A stretch of 64,000 bases of DNA from Codonopsis lanceolata (lineage: Eukaryota; Streptophyta; Magnoliopsida; Asterales; Campanulaceae): positions 2,418,001-2,482,000 of the forward strand of contig CM028377.1 in assembly GCA_013146195.2 (NCBI GenBank), given 5' to 3'. Numbering within the stretch: position 1 is the stretch's first letter; each line of letters begins with the position of its first letter. Of this stretch, positions 45,801-56,405 are shown piece after piece. A model generated the notes under the pieces. That model was given only the letters and a program-made list of their open reading frames with translations. It did no database searches and was not told where the DNA came from. A program made the position numbers and the translations under genes.

Positions 45801-46340
45801 TCATACTTTTACCTTTTTAGGTAAATGAACAGCAACCTTTGCAAGACACCCCCACACTCGCAAGTATTTGTAGTATGGAACTCTTCCATGCCACATCTTG
45901 TTAGGGCTTTTGTCAAGCTTCTTGCGGGCTACCTTATTTAAAAGGTAATTAGCTGACAGCACAACTTCTCTCCACATGTTCTGTGCTAGTCTAGAACTTA
46001 ACAACATGACATTCATCATCTCTTTTAAGGTTCGATTTTTGCGTTCAACAATGCGATTTTGTCGAGGTGCATAAGGTGATGTTGTTTCGTGCATGATACC
46101 ATGCTCAGCACAATATGTAGCAAATGGTGACTCATATTCACCTCCACGGTCACTTCTTAGCATCTTAAAGTTTCTATTGAGTTGGTTCTTAACCTTAGTT
46201 TTATAGAGAATAAACTTCTCTATAGCTTCATCTTTACTTTTGAGAAAATATGCATAGCAATACCTAGTGCTATCATCAACAAAAGTAATGAAGTACTTAC
46301 TTCCACCATGTGACTGTGTTGATTTAAAATAAACACACAT
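45801..46340 (-). pseudogene. Copia integrase core
   Basis: The rve fold is recognisable: SKYFITFVDDSTRY, SDRGGEYES with the second catalytic Asp, and RQNRIVERKNRT with the catalytic Glu. Then follow LSANYLLNKV and VWGCLAKV. The first Asp (HTDVC) lies just before the frame change at 46335. A TGA at 45801-45803 ends the block, and the same frame then continues with CIFIGYAHNSSAYQF. Confidence 0.85.
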
Positions 46341-46506
46341 CAGTGTGAATTAATCCAAGTGGTTCACTATTACTTTCGATAATATGAAATGATGTCCTTG
46401 TTAACTTTGCCTCTACACAAGTTTCACACTTGTGTTTGGAATCGATTTGGAATTTAGGTATGTAATTCATGTTAATTAACATGCGTAGGGTTCCTTAATT
46501 AACATG

Positions 46507-47095
46507 TGTAATACCTCATCCCACATTGGGAAGGTGTGGGAATTATGTTCGATTTATAAGGTGCCCACACACTACCTCTGGGCACCAATATCATCAATGG
46601 ACTTTTGGGTTGACTTGTGGTGGGCCTGATGAACCAAAGTGTTGCGTGCTTAGTGGGCCATATGTGGGCTACATGTAGCGGACTGGGCTTTCGGGCTCGG
46701 GGCGTTACAAATGGTATCAGAGCGGGTCCCAGCTAGAAATGTGGGAACAAAGTGCTGTGCGGGCCAAAGTGCTACACCGCAGAAGGTGGGAGCCACCTTT
46801 TGATCCTCGTACGAGCCACCTCTTAATTCCTGCATCGCCCGGGGTATGATTCGGCCTTGACGAGGACGTCAAGGATTTAAGTGGGGGAGATTGTAATACC
46901 CCATCCCACATTGGGTAGGTGTGGGAATTATGTTCGATTTATAAGGTGGCCACACACTACCTCTGGGCACCAACATCATCCATGGACTTTTGGGTTGGCT
47001 TGTGGTGGGCTTGATGACCCAAGGTGCTGCGTACTCAGTGGACCAATATGTGGGCTACACCTAGCGGACCGGGCTTTCGGGCTCGGGGCGTTATA
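46507..47095 (-). mobile_element. TRIM (miniature LTR retrotransposon) nested in Copia
   Basis: Two LTRs of 203 and 204 bp (46507-46709 and 46892-47095) share TGTAATACC at the start and GGGCTCGGGGCGTTA near the end. On the plus strand a primer-binding site TGGTATCAGAGCGGG (46712-46726) follows the first LTR by two bases, and a polypurine tract AAGTGGGGGAGA (46879-46890) precedes the second. The TRIM's own orientation is therefore plus, opposite to its host; the strand given here is that of the host coding sequence. Flanking pentamers ACATG and ACTTG differ at one base. The internal part is about 180 bp with no ORF. Confidence 0.92.
46712..46726 (+). promoter_or_regulatory. TRIM primer-binding site
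   Basis: TGGTATCAGAGCGGG complements the initiator-Met tRNA 3' end over its first 12 bases. Confidence 0.9.
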
Positions 47096-47100
47096 ACTTG

Positions 47101-47640
47101 TCCCAATCTACCATGCCACACATAGGAAGACTCAAGCAAATAAACAGAAGACTTATTCTTATTATTATTGCTTGCTGGTTTAACAACCATTACGCTGAGC
47201 TTAAACCGCCCATCAGTTACATAACCTTTTCCAACAAACATTCCACTCTTAGACAGAGTTACAATACGGAAGCCATGCTTCACTAGCAGAGTTCCGGAGA
47301 CTAAGTTCTTCTGGATATCTGGTACATAGAGTAAATTGTTGAGAGTCAGCTCCTTTCCGGACGTCATCTTTAGTACCACTTTGCCTTGACCTTTGACTTC
47401 AGAAGTGGCAGAATTTTCCATAAAGATCTTCTCGCCATTCTTAGCAGCTTCAAAGGAACTGAACATCTCTCTGTTGGAGCACACATGCCTGCTGGCACCA
47501 GTGTCGATCCACCATTGATTAGGGTTTGAACCCACCAAGTTCACTTCGGTGACAACCGCAACAAGGCTCAGGTCCGATACATCTTGAGAGATGTCATCCA
47601 CTACGCTTGCTTCACGATCTTTACTTGGCTTTCTGCAAGC
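47101..47640 (-). pseudogene. Copia protease and GAG-pre-integrase block
   Basis: The aspartic-protease signature WWIDTGASRHVC is followed by LLYVPDIQKNLVSG and the pre-integrase motif YVWHGRLG. In the family the protease cleaves the polyprotein. The block is cut after RLGQV by the TRIM; downstream coding (CETCVEAKL, the HHCC zinc-finger end) resumes at about 46500. Confidence 0.85.
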
Positions 47641-47673
47641 TGTAGCCTTGTGACCCGTGCTACCACAATTGTA

Positions 47674-48456
47674 TCACTTCCTAGAAAATCTCTTTTTGGA
47701 GATTCCTCCCTTGGGTCCCAAACTGAACCCTTTTCTAGCAGCAGCCTTGGCTTTGCCTTTTGAGCTTTGGCCATGCTCTACCATATTGGCTTTAGCAGCC
47801 ACATAAATGAATGTCTTCTTATCAGAACTCATGTTGTCCTCTTCAATACGAAGTCTGACAACCAACTGTTCCACATTCATCTCCTTTCGCTTGTGTTTCA
47901 GATAACTATTGAAATCTTTCCAAGCTGGAGGCAATTTCTCAATAATTACAGAAACTTGAAAGGTTTCACTCACAACCATCGTTTCAGCTTGAATTTCATG
48001 AAAAATCACTTGCAACTCTTGCACTTGACTGTAGACAGTCTTGGAATCCACCATTTTATAATCCAGGAAGTGGCCAACAATAAGCTTCTTGGCTCCAGCA
48101 TCCTCGGATGTATACTTGTGGTTCAATGATGTCCATAACTCCTTTGACGTTTTCTTATAACGGTAAACATTGTACAATGAGTCTGTCAACCCATTCAGTA
48201 CATAGTTTCTACAAAGGAAATTAGAATGATTCCATGCGTCCACAGTTTGGACATCATTCTGATTCTCACCCACCGTTGGAGGATCTTTTTTCAGAAACCT
48301 CGCTAGGTTCAGGGTGGTCAAGTAAAACAGCATCTTCTGCTGCCATCGCTTGAAATTCAAACCGCTTAACTTCTCCGGTTTCTCATTATGATGCACATGA
48401 ATAGTAGGATTCGGCACAATCTGAATCACAGGAACATTGGTGACTGTTGGATTCAA
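47674..48456 (-). pseudogene. Copia gag region
   Basis: Encodes about 260 residues of Copia gag (UBN2-type fold): KLSGLNFKRWQQKM near the N-terminus, then LWTSLNHKY, KKLIVGHFLDYKM and LPPAWKDFNSYLKHK, ending in a Lys/Arg-rich tail before the damaged zinc knuckle. In the element it would package RNA in virus-like particles. The first listed codon is TTG, not ATG, because the true start lies upstream across a frame change. The frame is shared with the protease block that follows (47673 onward). Confidence 0.85.
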
Positions 48457-48694
48457 ATTGTCGAGGGATTTAAGGTCACATTGTTCTCCATTCTAGTAGT
48501 TTTGGTATTTGGTTAAGTTGTCATATCTGAAATATGAACACAATAAGAATACACAATTATGTATTTTTGTAAAAATATGATTTTCCCTTTTGAAAGAGGT
48601 CTACTGTTATCCAAGATAACAATACGAATATGTTTTAAGATTACTTTGCAAAGGTTCATCAGCAGACCTTCACAAGCTTAGTCCACTAGTAGAC

Positions 48695-51600
48695 TGTGAG
48701 ACCCCGAATCCTTATGTACTTGCTTAGATGAATTTATATTCATAATAACCATTTTTACAAGTTTACATGTGGCCACGACGTTCATAGTAGTTGTCGTCGT
48801 AAGTTTGATTCCCCGATTCGCGATTTTAGTTATCGTGTTGTCGTATTACTCGGTTAGTATTATTTTGATCCTAGGTTTGGCCCTGGATGACTAGGGGGAC
48901 CTTGGAAATTAACTTGATATTATTTTGGTTTGGTCATGTTTAAGTTTGAACACGCTCGTGTTTCATTTCCAGTGTGACTTGTGTATTCGCCTCGGACACG
49001 ATAGGGCTGTAGTAATTTGACCATAGTTTTCTGTAGACAACTCGGAATTGAGATCCGTTTGATGCGTTAGAAACTAGATTTCAAGATCTTTCTAACCATT
49101 CCTCTTGCGTAATTTTTGGATTTGTATTTCAGTACATACGCATTTTTAAAGATGACTGAATCATTTATTCTCGGTATTTCCAGAAATTTGAGTTTTGCCT
49201 AGTTTATTGGATTTACTTGGAGACCCTTAATGAATTTCACTAAACCTGAACTTAGACCTTAATTAGAGTGGATTAAGCCTAAGTTAAAATTTTAGCACTA
49301 AGTCCTCAATTAGGGACTTAATCTCACTTAAAAATTGACCTATAAGGGTTTGACACTTGTTTTCCACTCACTCTCTCACCTCTTAGTATACCATGGCTGG
49401 AGAACTCCACTCATTACACCTCCTAAAATCAGATTTTTACAGCCACCATGGATGAGAGCTTGAGTGTGGGAGATTCTTGGTGAGATTAGTGTGTGTTTTG
49501 TGATTTCCCGGAGATCCGACCACCCGATTTTGGATTTGAGACCACCCAATCGTAGCTATCGACGAGGAGACTACTAATCCTTACTTCGTTTTCCTTTTTC
49601 TCAGCCTTTTCTAGGCTTAAGGTATGCTTCTAATCCCTGAAAATTTGTATGTTCAATATAATGACATACTCCCTTCATAATAGTTGTAGTATACATGCTT
49701 AGGAAGACTTCTTGTGAAGTAGAAATCTTCATTTCAACAAGTTATAAATCTGAAAATTTGGGGCTGCATTGCTAAGTTATTAATTTGGGTTTGGGTAAAG
49801 CATGAATGTGGTTCTAATTCTGCTTAGGATTAATTCTTGTGAAGGAATTCATTACAATTGTTAACTTTAAAGAATTTTTCATGTTAGGGTTAAATTATGG
49901 AAATTTTGGGGCTGCCCTCTACACTTAATAAATTGGGTTTGTGTATAGCATTAAAAGTGTTCTAAACATGACTTGGAACAACTAATGTTCATGGACTTGT
50001 TGGAATTGGAAACTTCAATGAGATGACTAGTTTAGGATTTCACCAATTAGGAAGAAACCTCACAGATTCAGTCCTAATTTTGGGCTGTTTTCCGGAAACT
50101 ACTGGTACTAATATACTACATGGAATTGCCTAAAAATATTATATATTGGTCATGTGTATGTTAAGTGATGCTCTGTAAATTTTCATAAATTTTGGAGTTC
50201 TGGAAGTATTTTTAATGAATCATGAACCATGGCTGCGACAGTGAGTCTGAACAAGGGGAACTGGTTATTAACATGATCTTCATGAGATCATAAATCGATG
50301 AATACATATCCAATTGGAGTGTTTTAAAATGGTAAACTCTAGATGAAAGAGTCTAGTTTTTGGAAATGTAAGATATGTGTCATTTGGATCAATGAGGAAT
50401 TTTTGGTGAAGTTTGTATGATAGACATGCAGTACAAGCCACATCAGTAAATCAGATTTCTGACATGAACTTGGAGGGGCTGTATTTTGATGAATACAAGT
50501 CCTAATGGAGCAATTTAAAAGTCTAAAGTATAGTATCAAGAGTCTAGTTTCAGACTAGACAATAATCCACTCATTTGGAGTTGTGAGAAATTCATGGCTG
50601 AATTTACAAGTTGACTAAGCAGAATGAGTCACAACAGAGAACCAGATTTTTAACATCAACTTGAGGTGACTGTATTTTGATGAATACAGGTCCAAATAGA
50701 GTACTTTAAAGTGCTAAATTATATTTCCAAGAGTCTAGTTTCTGAATATATAAATGCATGAAATTTGGAGTTTTGAGGAAATAATGGTCGAATTTATAAA
50801 TTGACTGGGCAGAATAATCATAACAGAAAAACAGATTATTAGCTTGATCTTAATAGGATCATAGATTGATGAACACAAGTCCAAATGAAGTGATTTAAAA
50901 GGCTAAGTTATAGTTTAAAGAGCCTACTTTCTGAATAAGAAATATTCAGTACATTTTGTGTTGAGAGGAATTTTTAATGCAATTAGAAAGATTGCTGCAC
51001 CGAGTGATTTGCAATATTTGAACTTGTTAAGGATTGATTCTCCATAATTGATGAATATGACTTATAAAGCATATAGTGTTTCTTGCCTTCAAGCATGTTC
51101 TACTATTGGGTTGTTAACTTGCTATGAAATTTGGATTCCACTAATTGGTGGGATTATAAACTTGAATTGAACTAAGGCTTGATTTGATATTAATCAACTT
51201 AGGCTTCCATCTTCTACTTGGCTTATTGATACGTGAACTAGGGTTCCTAAATGGAACGAGAACCTAGCTATGCCTTAAACAAGAACATAGAAGGGCTAGA
51301 AATGCATATAGCATTTATACCCTATTTGCATGAAACTGTAGTAAGGACTCAACGGAGTCGAGTTAAGGAACAATTGAACCTTACGAGGATCGTGGTGAGA
51401 TCCTATGATAATTATATTCCATTTGACTAGATTACTAGCTTTTGGGACTTGAATCGAATAGAGTGAACAACTTGACACTTATGATTTAGAGACTCAAATG
51501 AGCTTCTATTGTGGTTTTGTGATTATTGTAACAATGTGCATAATCGTATGAGTTTAGTAGATCATTATATCTACTTGAGAATTAGCAAGTAAACATGTAC

Positions 51601-53140
51601 TTGTGCATTGCATATAAGTCCAGCCGGCATTACTTGAGTTTTCATGTTGAAGGTGGGAGGATGCATTGTCTTCACGAATTATGGGATTCGTGGTTGCAAT
51701 GTATCGCCGTACCGGATTCGGTTTTCACACACCCCTCCACTGCTAGCTACAGTGGGGAAGTAGCCCCCTTTGTCGTAACCAATTGAGCACATTGGCTAGT
51801 GCTATTTTCTCGAGTAGAGAGCTCGGACCCGAGAAGAGAGCTCGGTACTTTGATACCCGATCACGGGTATCAGTGGCACGATATGATTAACAATTGTGAT
51901 TGCAGGAGCAATACGACGACAGTGATTTGGTATCTTCTCAATCCCTTATGTGGCTTCCTATGGGCACTTATGTGATAACAAAGTGTTAGTTGAACATGAG
52001 ATCATATTGACCATGTTTGTATGTATTAATGTTATTGAGAGACTTGATGTGTATATATATAAATATGCACACTTATACATAATGATTCTGTGAACAACTT
52101 GATTTGTATATATATAGATATATATACTTGCATATGATGTTTTTATAGAAACTACCTTCTAATTCATTTGATTTGTGTTTGAACAGGGAATTACACCCTG
52201 GTTCATTTGGACGGTTTAGTAAGAAGAAATGACTATCTTGTGGAGTATCTAAACGATACGACGCCTCTTCACGGGTTTTTCTGTCATTTGTAAAATGAAA
52301 CCATGATTATTTTTATGTTACATATCTCTTGTAGTAGCGTACTGGGTCATTATGACTCATTCCGTACTTTGTTTCTAGTTGCAGTAAATTGGTAGTCCGT
52401 GTTGAGGTCGAGTAGATCGTGACTATAGCAGGGCGCAGCTGATCGATAGATCGAGATTAGATCGTGTGGTTCATGCTAGTAGCAGCAGACATTCCCGAGT
52501 AGTAGCTTGTGGAGTCCTATTTCTTTTTAGCATCGTCACATATATTATGTACCTTGCTATTCTTGTGAGATCGATTTTGTAAAGTTATCTAGACTTTACG
52601 GTCGGGTAGATACTTGGGTATTTGTATTGTTTCTTCTTCGGCCGACGGGTTGTGTCGTGCCATTATTCGTGGTTTTAGTATTTATTTCAGTTATCTCCGG
52701 GACCACAATAGCTTTGGGGCTTTTCTTTATTCTAAATTGTTATAGTTGTTGGTAAACTCCGGTATGCTTTAGCCGTGGGTAATTGTTATCAGGTTGGTTC
52801 TTTGTTGAAACGCCGGCCTGGAGTGCCGATGGTTTGTTCAGCGTCTGCAATGTTGCGGCACGCGAATTTTGTTTCTTCACCCTTTGAGAGATAATGTCTC
52901 TCTTGGTTTCTTTGGCTTTTGTTTCGAGCTTCATAGCTCGGGACTTCTTTTACTTATTGCTTTCGCTAATTCGATTTTTGAAATACCGTATTTTAGTGCG
53001 GCTTTATGTTCATGTTTAGAGCTTGTTAGCTCGACTGTTGGACTCGCACTACTGTTTAACAAGTGCTTGTCCTCATCTTATGTTTGTTCCAACGACACGA
53101 CCTTGAGATTTCATGTTGGAATCCGGGTCGGGTCGTGACA
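48695..53140 (+). mobile_element. Solo long LTR, family X, copy 2
   Basis: The 4446-bp segment begins TGTGAGACCCCGAATCC and ends GGGTCGGGTCGTGACA, with identical target duplications TAGAC at 48690-48694 and 53141-53145. Its complement aligns block by block with 4110-7529 (CGACCCGGA start, ACCTCAAGGTCGTG-like, TCCACTGCTAGCTACAGTGG hairpin at 51736-51755). There is no internal LTR pair, gag or pol. A leader-like segment with CTCACTCTCTCACC lies near 49370, which fits plus orientation. Between 50200 and 50960, units containing GAATACAGGTCCAAATAGAG repeat about five times at roughly 190-bp spacing. Confidence 0.88.
50250..50960 (+). repeat. Degenerate ~190-bp tandem repeat inside the long LTR
   Basis: Ordered words recur: GATGAATACAAGTCC, GAGTGTTTTAAA, AGAGTCTAGTTTCTG, and a segment with ACATGATCTTCA or ACTTGAGGTGAC. 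About four units are recognisable (near 50290, 50485, 50675 and 50870). Copies are diverged, so the expansion is old. Confidence 0.6.
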
Positions 53141-53145
53141 TAGAC

Positions 53146-53226
53146 TTTAAGGAAGCTTGCTATTTCAGCAAACTTCCAGTCTTGTTCACTCTAAGCAGTA
53201 ACTTTAAATTGTTTCTTACATTATGT
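53146..53226. repeat. LTR fragment beyond the solo LTR
   Basis: This joins, across the 48695-53140 insertion, to 48600-48689. Together they match the outer part of the Copia LTR at 41640-41960, but in reverse orientation. The fragment is cut by the CACTA end at 53227. Confidence 0.7.
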
Positions 53227-53487
53227 ATACTACAAGAAAACAGGGCAACTGAAATAGATTTTTCAGTTGCAATTCAAGAAAATCGGTTTCAAATTGATGT
53301 TTGCAACGGAAAATGTCCGTAACAAAGTCCATAGCAATAAGCCTCGTCGCAAAACTATACAACCACTTTCTTGTGGTTGCAAAAACCTTACAACGGAAAA
53401 CCGTAGTTGTAGTTTCAGTTACGATGTGTTTCCTAGAACATTTTTTATGTCCGTTACAAATAACAACATATTTATTTGCGCTTCTAA

Positions 53488-53836
53488 TTTGCAACTGATT
53501 TTTCTGTTTCAAATTTAATACACATAGAACTAAACTAACAACTTAATTTTTCAAATTTCAAGTAGGCAACCTAATTTGCAACTAGTTTTTCTGTTTCAAA
53601 TTTGTTATACATAGAACTAAACTAGCAACTAAATTTTTCAGTTTCAAGTAGGCAACCTAATTTGCAACTGGTTTTTCTGTTTCAAATTTGTTACACATAG
53701 AACTAAACTAGCAACTGAATTTTTCAGTTTCAAGTATGCAACCTAATTTGCAACCGGTTTTTCTGTTTCAAATTTGTTAGACATAGAACTAAACTAGCAA
53801 CTGAATGTTTCAGTTTCAAATATGCAACATAATGTT
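53488..53836. repeat. Four tandem units of 86-87 bp in the CACTA subterminal region
   Basis: Each unit contains TTTGCAACTGGTTTTTCTG, then CACATAGAACTAAACTAGCA, then TTTCAGTTTCAAGTA. Unit starts at about 53488, 53575, 53661 and 53747 give a regular period. Divergence between units is about 5-10% by eye. Confidence 0.9.
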
Positions 53837-54166
53837 TCAATTGCAAAAGTCTGTTGTTGGTTTGTAACTAAATTAAAAAAAAAAAAAAAAAAACTTGCAA
53901 CGAAAAATTCTGCTGCAGAAAATTATTTTCTGAAAATAAAATATTACTAATATTATATCTATAAATATTTCTCAATAGTACCTGATTGAACATTTCACTT
54001 AAAATATTTTAAATCAAACAATTAAAGTCAACAAAGCTTTAAACATTACATTCAAAATGAAATGACAAACTGTCATACTAAACTGTTTTAGTTGTTAAAC
54101 TATATAGAATTGTCAAGTTGTCGTACTTTAAACTACATAGGAGCTTGTGGACGATGCTCAGAGCCT

Positions 54167-54520
54167 CTAAGTCCTTGAATTGAGCATCTCTTGGAATTGC
54201 AACTGTAAATCATTTTTCATTTGCTCAAATTTATCCTCATATGTGGATTGTAATTGTGCTGTGACTTCATTCCCCATTTTCTCAACTCTTTCGGTCAACT
54301 TATCTTCAAACTCTTGGGTCTGTGTGAAATCTCCATTTGAACATATAGATGAGGAAATCGTGTTGCTACTCAAGATCTCCGATCCAGGAACCGATGAACC
54401 AAATTAAAGCCGTAAAAACGATTCTTTACAACACCACAAGATACATCCACCCAAGTTGTGGAATCAAAACCATTACCTTTCTTTCGAGCAGTATAATCCT
54501 CCTAAAATGTAAAAAGTATT
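54167..54520 (-). pseudogene. CACTA transposase C-terminal remnant
   Basis: The minus strand encodes TWVDVSCGVVKNRFYGF, then after a 1-nt frame change a Ser-rich linker and a charged coiled-coil (EDKLTERVEKMGNEV through DLQLQFQEM) ending at 54167. A Ser-rich linker followed by a C-terminal coiled coil is typical of plant En/Spm-type transposase-associated proteins. A 40-bp piece of the coiled-coil region (around 54232-54272) is repeated at 54662-54703. Confidence 0.55.
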
Positions 54521-54960
54521 AATATTATAAGTAACTTTTCTATTTGCATTTTATAAATAATAAAAAGAGCATTGAGATCAAAGATACATCTTTCAATAGC
54601 GATAGAGTATAATTAAATGTTTAGAGTGAACTAATAAAAGTAATAAAACATTTAGATTAATTTAGCCTTATATGTGGATTGTAATTGTGCTGTGACTTCA
54701 TCCTTCAGTGGGAAACCATTAAATATTGGTTGGATGTTGACATGGTGTCATTGACCATTTTAGTTGCAAATAAGGGCAATGTGAGATTAATTTCCATCAA
54801 CTTTCCGTAATTCCATTGGTTTCTCTCCATGAGAACGTTGTAGTTGAGTACTTGAGTCCCTATATGAAAACTGAGGAAGTAACTAATAACTGAGCCCCAA
54901 CATGTTTCTTAAAATGTCATAAGATTCACACGGCAACTGAGACATTGCCAATTCCCTATT

Positions 54961-56146
54961 AAGTTATATCAGGACTTTTTCCTATTTTTCCTTACATGTT
55001 ACCGGATTTGAGGATATTTTAGAAAAAGAAATGTGAAAAGAAACGTATCAGGGTTTACATGGATGGGTGTTTTGATCTTATGCATTATGGACATGCAAAT
55101 GCTTTAAGACAAGCAAAGGCTCTGGGAGATGAATTGGCGGTTGGGGTTGTAAGTGATGAAGAGATCATAACCAACAAGGGTCCCCCTGTTTTATCTATGG
55201 AAGAGAGGCTGGTTCTTATTAGTGGATTGAAGTGGGTGGATGAAGTCATTGCCAATGCCCCTTATGCTATTATTGAAGAATTTATGAATTGTCTCTTTAA
55301 TGATCATAAGATTGACTACATTATACATGGTGATGATCCTTGCCTACTTCTTGATGGTACTGATGCTTATGCCCTCGCTAAAAAACCTGGTCGCTACAAG
55401 CAGATCAAACACACAAAAGGTGTTTCAAGCACACATATATTGTAGGAAGAATCCTTGCTTCGATTGAGGATTCAAAAGCACGTGAAGGTCACAATGAATC
55501 ATCTCTACAAAAGGAACCTAATAAAATGAACGGGATTCAGGGTGCGGATGGTCAACCCAAATGTGCACATTCATCTCATTTCCTTCCTACATCGAGGCGA
55601 ATAGTGCAATTTTCGAATGGCAAGGCTCCTGGACCAAATGCTCGCGTGGTGTATGTTGATGGTGCATTTGATCTTTTTCACACTGGACATGTGGAGATCT
55701 TGAAGAGTGCGAGACAACTTGGAGATTTTCTGCTAGTTGGTATTTATATTGATCAGATAGTCAGTGAACAGCGAGGGCCTCATTTTCCACTCATGCATCT
55801 GCATGAGCGCAATCTTAGTGTATTGGCTTGCCGTTATGTTGATGAAGTCATCATTGGCGCTCCTTGGGAAGTTACAAGGGATATGATAACAACTTTCAAC
55901 ATCTCTTTAGTCGTGCGTGGGATTGTTGGGGAGAAAAACCCGATGTTGGATGAGAAGGCTGATCCCTATGCAATTCCTAAAAGCATGGGAATTTTCAGGA
56001 TGCTTGAGACCCCTAAAGATATTACGACCAGTTCTGTAGCTCAAAGAATAATTGCCAACCATGATATTTACTTGAAACGAAATGCCAAGAAGGAAGCCAG
56101 TGAGAAGAAATATTATGCAGAGAGAAAATATATAACTGGAGATTGA
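54961..56146 (+). pseudogene. PECT1: Processed pseudogene of ethanolamine-phosphate cytidylyltransferase
   Basis: The functional enzyme makes CDP-ethanolamine from CTP and phosphoethanolamine in the Kennedy pathway and is anchored to organelle membranes. Here two cytidylyltransferase domains are present: the first with CFDLMHYGH (from 55068) and GVSST, the second with AFDLFHTGH (55656-55682) and DITTSS. The linker SHFLPTSRRIVQFSNGK and the C-terminal NAKKEASEKKYY match plant PECT1 closely. The copy has no introns in about 1.2 kb, whereas plant genes have several. It carries a TAG at 55020-55022 in the hydrophobic N-terminal part (FPYML just upstream) and a 1-nt insertion near 55434-55440; from 55442 the frame stays open to the TGA at 56144. 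Most catalytic motifs survive, so the copy is fairly young. It cannot encode the full enzyme. Confidence 0.9.
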
Positions 56147-56405
56147 GAAGAACAGCAGGGGTTGGCTGCTGTGTCAACAGTTTTTCACAGCTCCTTAGAT
56201 TAGATGAAAGAAAGGGAGGATATAGAAATTTTGGTGTACCAAATGTTTTTTCATTGTAGTTTCTTCATAAAAGAATTTTAAATACGGGTCATGAGAAGTA
56301 ACATATCTAACACCACCTGTTATTTTGGCGTGTTGATGTTTTGTAAGCAATTTAGCAGCACTTAATGGAGTTGAGTTTTTCTTTAAAAAAAAATAATAAA
56401 AAAAT
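56147..56405 (+). other. 3' UTR and poly(A) remnant of the PECT1 retrocopy
   Basis: A plausible 3' UTR follows the stop. It ends in an A-rich run (TAAAAAAAAATAATAAAAAAA, 56382-56402), which fits a degraded poly(A) tail and supports insertion through an mRNA. I could not find matching target duplications. Confidence 0.55.

Larger units (their letters stand above)
43020..48494 (-). pseudogene. Tork-like Copia gag-pol, disrupted
   Basis: Minus-strand order is gag (48456-47674), protease/GAG-pre-integrase (47640-47101), integrase (46500-45738), connector (45737-45465), RT (45468-44900) and RNase H (44070-43259). Damage that I can read: a TGA at 47676-47674 replaces the first cysteine codon of the zinc knuckle (remaining YNCGSTGHKATAC); a frame change near 46335; a TGA at 45803-45801; a frame change near 45468; and a deletion that joins GCGFN to MKDMGLAD and so removes the YVDD catalytic segment of RT. 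Nested elements lie at 44076-44897 and 46507-47095. An ATG at 48491 is one frame off the gag frame. The element is certainly dead. Confidence 0.9.
53227..54705 (-). mobile_element. CACTA (En/Spm) transposon, 3' part
   Basis: The terminus TACTACAAGAAAACAGGG at 53225-53242 matches the CACTA end CACTACAAGAAAA except for the first base. Many TTTCAGTTGCAA-type subterminal words follow, as in En/Spm ends. A transposase-like remnant lies at 54167-54520 on the minus strand. The opposite terminus was not found; the element may extend into or past the neighbouring pseudogene, or be truncated. Confidence 0.7.

Noticed and set aside
46507..47095. Cassandra TRIM carrying 5S rRNA
   Set aside because: Only a short GCGTGCTT-like word resembles the 5S promoter; the rest of a 5S gene is not present.
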